From NCBI GenBank assembly GCA_947561715.1, contig OX387200.1, forward strand, positions 11,410,501-11,474,500: 64,000 nucleotides of DNA. The letters are read 5' to 3'. The notes below the pieces were generated by a model. That model saw only the letters and a list, made by a program, of their open reading frames with translations, made no database searches and was not told the DNA's origin. Source of the DNA: Ascidia mentula. Lineage: Eukaryota > Chordata > Ascidiacea > Phlebobranchia > Ascidiidae. Positions 58,725 to 64,000 of this stretch are shown in pieces (the stretch's first letter is position 1; the number at the start of each line of letters is the position of its first letter). Both the position numbers and the translations under genes were made by a program.

Positions 58725-59332
58725 CTAAGCTGACCAAGATGAATTTCTCCCACGTGCTAGAGCGGGCTTATCAGATTTATAACGCACGAGTATCATGACT
58801 TGGCGAATTAAAGAGTGACGTGCGTTAATGAACGAATGTTGGTTAAACAAACAAAAGCGATAACATACAATTTTCATTATTTTCTACAGATCCGAGGTGC
58901 CCCCAGGAGGATCTTATGTCCTATAGGATAGCAAAAATAGTCCCAGGGGCAACCAAAGCAACTTTCCTGAGACAAAAAAAGGAACTTTGGTTGCCCCCTA
59001 AAACTGAAAAATTGCGTAGAAAAGGGTTGGGGCCAACATTAAATTGCAAATTGGATGTGGCTTTTGTGATTCATTATTTCGCAAAACCAACTTACATTTT
59101 TTTCAACCTATTTAGCTAAAATAATGTCCAAACAGGGGGCGAAAGCTTAAAGCAACTATCCTGCAACTAATTTTGACCTGAATGCATAGACAAGAAGCGG
59201 GCCTAACATAAAATCACAAATTTTTTTTTAGCTACATCCTCTTGAACATTTTGATGCCTTTTCAACTAACTTTTTCACAGCACCCAACACCAAATGACTA
59301 GCTGACTGAGAAGGGCAAAAAATGCTCTAAAA
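58725..59332. repeat. Duplicated locus, copy B (without insertion)
   Basis: It matches copy A in two collinear blocks (58725-59117 and 59147-59332), separated by only 29 bp. It lies 2.47 kb downstream in the same orientation. The short frames in both copies are not conserved as protein. Confidence 0.88.
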
Positions 59333-60251
59333 AATAATGTGAGGCATTATCCAACAAAGTTTACACATTATTATGCCTGCCAAGCGATTTTATTTAATTG
59401 TGTAAGCTGCAGACAGATGGCCACTGTTTCATATGATTTTTTTTTAGTTTCTGGTTGCACTAAATATGCGCTTATGCCATTGTAACCGAAATTAGTGCGG
59501 CGACCCTGTAATTCTGCCTAACGTCCAGGTGGCGAGTTGTTAAGGGTCTAAACTAATAGTTTTCCCAACCCCAACTGCGATTTTAAACAGGGTAGCCAAA
59601 CCCAATATGGAAAACGTCCAAGTTACCCTGTACCAGAGGCCTACCGCAAAGATCTGGAGCCGCGCAGCTAGGTGGCTACTTTTGCATAATAAAGAACAGA
59701 CGTCAATACATACAAAAGGCTAAAAACGATAAATGCGCAATTTGAAACAACGTTTGTTTAACGCTTACACACCACAGTACTACACTTTACCCTGCGCCCA
59801 ACAGCAACAAAATCTTTATGTACGAGACCACCGCGCTAACAACAAATAGCTCTTTACATCTCGCCACCACCAGAGAACTCCGGCTTGCCACTCATTATTT
59901 CGGCCGCCAGCAACTCAGTCAATTAGTGCATCCCATATCTGCCATGCAAACACGACTGCTCGAGCGTGAATAAAAATAACAAGTAAAAAGGTAAATTAAA
60001 TACAAATATATGTTAAAAGTGTGTGGAAAATAACAAAGAAAAACACGTTAACAAGTGAATCTATAGATTAGAGAAAATATAGATTGAAGTGAACATATAG
60101 ATAGAAACAATACGTGTGAAAACAAAACGAAGAAAGGTCGTTTACACCATGTGCAGTCAAAGCTGGCAGTGGTATTTTCTGCAATTTATCACCAAACATT
60201 TGGCTTAAACACCAATTCAACATGTTTATTGCAATAATTTTTAATATGTGG
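59333..60251. other. Spacer beside the BEL/Pao element
   Basis: At 59403-59430 a 28 bp piece (TAAGCTGCAGACAGATGGCC and neighbours) repeats a stretch of the gag relic at 55436-55460. The rest, including AT-rich DNA near 60000-60120, holds nothing I recognise. Confidence 0.4.
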
Positions 60252-60788
60252 TGTAACGTGCTTTTTCTGCGGATCGGCGGCGCTACACGCTACACAGCAG
60301 TTTTTTGGCCTTTAGCCCAAACGCGTCCCATCCAATCTTCTAGGTAGCCGAGCCCGCGAAACACAACAGACACTTGTATTCGATACAGGAACGACCGGCA
60401 CAACAACGCGCCAGGAATGGAACGACCGGCACAACAACACGCCAGGAATGGAACGGTTTCGAACTGTTTTGCGACCGATCTTATTCCGTAAATTATCAGT
60501 AGTGACAACACATCTTTCAGTTGCATTAGTAATCCAGTAAACTTTTCAATTGTTGCAAAGCAGTCAACAAACTATTTCGCGTTTTGCAACTAAAACCTTA
60601 TTCAAATAGAATCAGTATTATTATATGTACCACAATAACTGGCAACACAACTAGCAATGAAAAACAGAACCATGCGGTCTGCACGCGCACGTCTACTGCG
60701 CAGCCTTTATCACATAATAACGAGAGTTGTGCCAAACATAGAAAACATAACGTGAAAGAATTAACGAAATTGGGTTTGGGAATCTACA
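60252..60788 (-). repeat. Putative 3' LTR of the BEL/Pao element (about 537 bp)
   Basis: The minus strand reads TGTAGATTCC directly after a G-rich polypurine tract, and TACA at 60252-60255 gives matching TGTA..TACA ends. The start is well supported. The end is a guess, since the partner LTR is not in the window. Confidence 0.5.
60390..60451. repeat. 31 bp tandem duplication inside the LTR
   Basis: Two copies of a 31 bp unit beginning AACGACCGGCACAACAAC, differing at one position. Short tandem repeats of this kind are common in LTR promoter regions. Confidence 0.8.
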
Positions 60789-60835
60789 TCCTCCCCCCGA
60801 AAATTGGGAAACCAATTTTACATCGACACAAAGAT

Positions 60836-63800
60836 TCACAACTCAGTCTCATTCTCCTGCGCGGGGATCACCACGCAGAGCTTAGTGATGGGTCTCCTGA
60901 GGAAACCGCCGGCCGTCTTCACTGCAACGCTCCTCACCACCTGGTGTTTATCATGGAATAGTTCGGTGACTTTTCGTTGCCAAAACTCATCGGCAACATG
61001 CTGAACCAGGCGGTATCGGCGTCTGGCGTAGCAATCGCTCGGGTAGGTCATCGTCGGCGGCAATCCCACCGATGGGTTAATTCTTAATAGGTGGTTTGGC
61101 GTCAAGGGCATGTCTTCACCAACTTCCAGGGAAACTTCAGTTAGAGGTCGTGAATTTATGATGTTCTCCACCTCCAACAGCAACGTGTATAGGGCGTCAT
61201 CGTCTAGTTTTCCCTCAGGATAAATCGCCATCATAATTCTTCGGACGGTTCTGATCATCCGTTCCCACACTCCACCCATGTGGCTTGCTCCTGGTGGGTT
61301 GCACGACCACTTCACCTTCCGCAAGTAGTCACAGATCTGATTTTGGTTCCACTTTTCCACGTCTTCCTTCATAACGCGGTTAGCACCGACGAAATTGGTT
61401 CCGTTATCCGAGTAAATGTGTGATATTGGACCACGTCGTGCAAGAAATCGCCTCAAGACATTCAAAAAGGCGTCTGTAGTTAGGTCGGCAGCAACTTCTG
61501 AATGAACAGCACGTGTCGTCATACACGTAAACAGACATCCGTACCTTTTTATTTCGCATCTGCGTTGTCTGATCAGCAAAGGTCCGAAATAGTCCACACC
61601 GACGTGTGAGAATGGTGGTTCGTCAACCTGCAATCTGGACGGAGGCAGGTCAGCCATCAGCTGCTGTCCTGGCTTGGCGTTTCTTCGTCGGCAAAACAAG
61701 CAATGGCGTATAACCCGGCGAACAGTCGCTCGGGCGTTCACTATCCAGTAACGCTGGCACAACAAACTCAATGTGTAGTTGATACCAGCATGCCCCGCAC
61801 CTTGGGCGTGCACTTCTTGGGCAATTAATTCCGTTAGGCGACAATCATTTGGCAGAATCGCCGGATGCCTTGTTTCGTAGCTCAACGTCGCGTTGTCGAG
61901 TTTGCCGCCAACACGAAGTATGTCGTCCTTCAATATAGGGTCGAGCCTATAGAGCGCAGATTTTGGCAGCAGTTTACCCGTGGGTCGCGATGCAAGCCAA
62001 TCAGCAAAGTGCTGACGCTGCACAAACTTGACGAGTTCTGACTCAGCAATTTTTAATTCGTCAACGGATATAGGCGAGTGTGACACGGTCACCTCTTTCT
62101 TTTTAGCTTTACAGTACAAGTAGCGTTTAAACCTGAGCAACCATGCAGTTGCCAACTTCAAACAATGTAGTGATGAAAAATAGACAATCAAACGATCAGT
62201 ACCTTTTTCTTCGAGCGTTGTGAGGAAAACATCCGCCTTGATTCTTTCCAAGTCAAAGCTTTTGCAGACCTCAGCAGTAGTTGGTTTCTTAGTAAATCGA
62301 TTTGGCCACTGGTCGGGTGTCTTTCGCAGGAACTCAGGTCCGGTTAACCACATTCCACTGCACAGTGCATTGGCAGTAACACCGCGAGACGCTGCATCAG
62401 CCGGGTTCTCGTCGGTTGGCACGTGCATCCAATCATGGACACATGAGTGATTCAAAATCTGTGTAATTCGATTTCGCGAAAATATAGGAAAGTTCTTACT
62501 GTCGGCGTGCAAACTCTGCAGCACGATGGATGAGTCAGTCCAAAACAGACAAGGACAGTCTTCTAAATCAAGTTCCTCCTTCACTGTTCGTGACATTTTT
62601 ACTGCATCCAAAGCAGCCTCCAGTTCCAGTCGTGGTATGGTTTGCCTTCCTGAACCGGAAAGTAGTGATTTGCCCATCACCAGAGAGCACGTAACGTTCG
62701 AGCGGTCATCTACTGACCTCAGGTAACAAGCACAACCTCGTGCTTCTGACGAAGCGTCAGCAAAAACATGTAACTGTACTTTGGACGCATTGGTGGTCAT
62801 TCGATAAAAACGAGGTATTCTTACCTCACAAAGGTCACAGAGGCTTTCTCGCCATTTTCGCCACCTGGCTTGATCCGTGGTCGGCATGACATCGTCCCAT
62901 CCAATCTTCTGTTGACACACGTCCCTGTAGATCAATCTGGCTTCTAGGACCACGGGTGCAACGAGTCCAAGGGGGTCAAACAGGGAGTTTGTCACGGAGA
63001 GCATTCCACGTCGCGTAATCGGTTTGTCCGGCAGGACGACATTAAATCCAAACTCGTCCTCCGGCAGACGCCAGCTGATTCCCAGAACACGTTCCTGTAC
63101 CTCTCCGCCAAGCGGAATGTTCTGGATTAATTTGGACCTTTCTCCGTTAGGAACAGAGGTCATCACAGCATCACTCGATGACAACCATTTTGTCAGCCTG
63201 AAACCTCCCATGGACAGTAGACTTCTCAAATTTTCCAACATTTTAATTCCCATTGTTTCTGTGGGGATTGATAATAAACAATCGTCCACATAAAAGTTTT
63301 TTCTCACAACCTCGGCAACACGAGGATCAAAAAACTTCCCAAATTCACGTAGGCAGAATGTGGCGCAGCTTGGGGACGACTTCGCGCCAAATAAATGAAC
63401 AGTCATTCGGTGAGGCACAGGATCCTTCAGTGTGTCGCCTCCTGGCCACCACAAGAATCTGAAGGCGTCACGATTCTGCTGCGTGACGCGTACTTGATGG
63501 AACATGGCTTCTATGTCCGCAACCAAAGCCACGGCTTCTTTGCGGAATCTCAGAAGCACTCCAACTAACGAGTTCATTAAGTCTGGTCCTTTCATCAAGT
63601 GATCGTTGATAGAGTTACCGTCGCACTTTGCGGCACAGTCAAAAACGATTCGAAGCTTATCCGGCTTCTTTGGGTTTACCACGGGGTGGTGAGGAAGGTA
63701 CCACTTCCGACCATCAGTACTAATTTCTTCTTCTGTAACCCATTCGGCATAACCCTTTTCCAAAAGGATTTGCATCTGCTGAACATACTTTTGACTTAAA

Positions 63801-64000
63801 CTTGCATCACGTGACAAACGCTTCCTAAGACCAGACAGTCGTTTCTGTGCCAATTTCAAAGTGTTGGGAAGAATGTCTGCCGAATTTCGCCACAACAGCG
63901 GTAACTGGTAATGTCCGTCTTTGTGTTCCACTTGCTTGGCCATGATGTCATATGCAATGACGTCTTCTGCTGAAAACTTCAATCCAAACTCCATTGCCTC
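60836..64000 (-). CDS. BEL/Pao pol polyprotein (RT, RNase H, integrase), 5' partial
   Basis: The frame is still open at the window edge; the Met at 63994 is not taken as the start. Counting from it: RT with DIEAMFHQVRV (about 160-170) and the catalytic FYVDDCL (about 234-240); RNase H with VFADASSEA, IPRLELEAAL and FWTDSS (about 410-570); an integrase zinc region with HAGINYTL and HCLFC; integrase core with VGVDYFGPL, YSDNGTNFVGA and GGVWERM, supplying D, D and E. It then runs to RPITKLCVV and a stop. The usual stretch between the FW motif and the final RSVAVKT segment looks shortened by some tens of residues, in frame, so the C-terminal integrase domain may be defective. Confidence 0.9.
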   Translation of the reverse strand, partial: EAMEFGLKFSAEDVIAYDIMAKQVEHKDGHYQLPLLWRNSADILPNTLKLAQKRLSGLRKRLSRDASLSQKYVQQMQILLEKGYAEWVTEEEISTDGRKWYLPHHPVVNPKKPDKLRIVFDCAAKCDGNSINDHLMKGPDLMNSLVGVLLRFRKEAVALVADIEAMFHQVRVTQQNRDAFRFLWWPGGDTLKDPVPHRMTVHLFGAKSSPSCATFCLREFGKFFDPRVAEVVRKNFYVDDCLLSIPTETMGIKMLENLRSLLSMGGFRLTKWLSSSDAVMTSVPNGERSKLIQNIPLGGEVQERVLGISWRLPEDEFGFNVVLPDKPITRRGMLSVTNSLFDPLGLVAPVVLEARLIYRDVCQQKIGWDDVMPTTDQARWRKWRESLCDLCEVRIPRFYRMTTNASKVQLHVFADASSEARGCACYLRSVDDRSNVTCSLVMGKSLLSGSGRQTIPRLELEAALDAVKMSRTVKEELDLEDCPCLFWTDSSIVLQSLHADSKNFPIFSRNRITQILNHSCVHDWMHVPTDENPADAASRGVTANALCSGMWLTGPEFLRKTPDQWPNRFTKKPTTAEVCKSFDLERIKADVFLTTLEEKGTDRLIVYFSSLHCLKLATAWLLRFKRYLYCKAKKKEVTVSHSPISVDELKIAESELVKFVQRQHFADWLASRPTGKLLPKSALYRLDPILKDDILRVGGKLDNATLSYETRHPAILPNDCRLTELIAQEVHAQGAGHAGINYTLSLLCQRYWIVNARATVRRVIRHCLFCRRRNAKPGQQLMADLPPSRLQVDEPPFSHVGVDYFGPLLIRQRRCEIKRYGCLFTCMTTRAVHSEVAADLTTDAFLNVLRRFLARRGPISHIYSDNGTNFVGANRVMKEDVEKWNQNQICDYLRKVKWSCNPPGASHMGGVWERMIRTVRRIMMAIYPEGKLDDDALYTLLLEVENIINSRPLTEVSLEVGEDMPLTPNHLLRINPSVGLPPTMTYPSDCYARRRYRLVQHVADEFWQRKVTELFHDKHQVVRSVAVKTAGGFLRRPITKLCVVIPAQENETEL

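Larger units (their letters stand above)
60252..64000 (-). mobile_element. BEL/Pao LTR retrotransposon, 3' part
   Basis: A long pol frame enters from beyond the right edge and ends at 60836. A polypurine tract (GGGGGGAGGA on the minus strand, 60789-60798) and a putative LTR follow. Gag, protease and the 5' LTR would lie outside the window. The frame is open over more than 1,050 codons, so the copy is young. Confidence 0.85.

Noticed and set aside
1..64000. tRNA or rRNA genes
   Set aside because: I saw no convincing cloverleaf or rRNA-like stretch on reading; a covariance-model scan would settle it.

Overview
The window reads as animal nuclear DNA. It is AT-rich, its coding exons are separated by introns with GT..AG ends and joined almost entirely in phase 1, and its mobile elements are animal types (Gypsy, BEL/Pao, hAT-like, MITE-like). 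The aggrecan/versican-like domain set and the short introns at the 3' end of the main gene fit an invertebrate chordate. A tunicate is my best guess, but the sequence alone does not prove it.

The minus strand from 52840 to 142 can be read as one gene that fills most of the window. I joined 18 exons by matching splice sites, reading phase and domain continuity. The joined frame is 35,424 nt and encodes about 11,807 residues. In order they are: signal peptide (52840-52762), follistatin/Kazal domain (52478-51909), V-type immunoglobulin domain split over two exons (51853-51652 and 47476-47337), one giant exon of about 32.9 kb (42310-9362), four EGF domains (9300-9187 and 2911-2268), a C-type lectin domain (2184-1618), and five CCP/sushi domains (1558-142). 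A TATA box lies upstream and an AATAAA downstream. This is the layout of vertebrate lecticans (aggrecan, versican): Ig at the N-terminus, a huge glycosaminoglycan-bearing middle from one exon, then EGF-CTLD-CCP. Here a follistatin/Kazal domain precedes the Ig domain, and no link module is visible. The giant exon is mostly a tandem array of 25 register-perfect units of 1,065 bp (355 residues). The units are essentially cysteine-free and rich in Thr and Ser, with recurring Ser-Gly sites beside acidic residues and recurring N-glycosylation sequons.

Mobile DNA fills the long introns. A 3.77 kb Gypsy LTR element (4036-7805) lies antisense in the intron between EGF 1 and EGF 2. Its LTRs are nearly identical but its gag-pol frames are broken. 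The intron between the Ig domain and the giant exon holds two pieces of a hAT-like transposase, a large inverted repeat (43941-44633) and a MITE (46576-46904).

Upstream of the gene (53-64 kb) I see no host gene. The region holds a BEL/Pao relic with RNase H and gag pieces in reversed order (54.5-55.65 kb), a duplicated locus present with and without a 1.03 kb insertion (56.25-57.86 and 58.73-59.33 kb), and a BEL/Pao element on the minus strand (60252 to beyond the edge) with a long, open pol frame and a putative 3' LTR.
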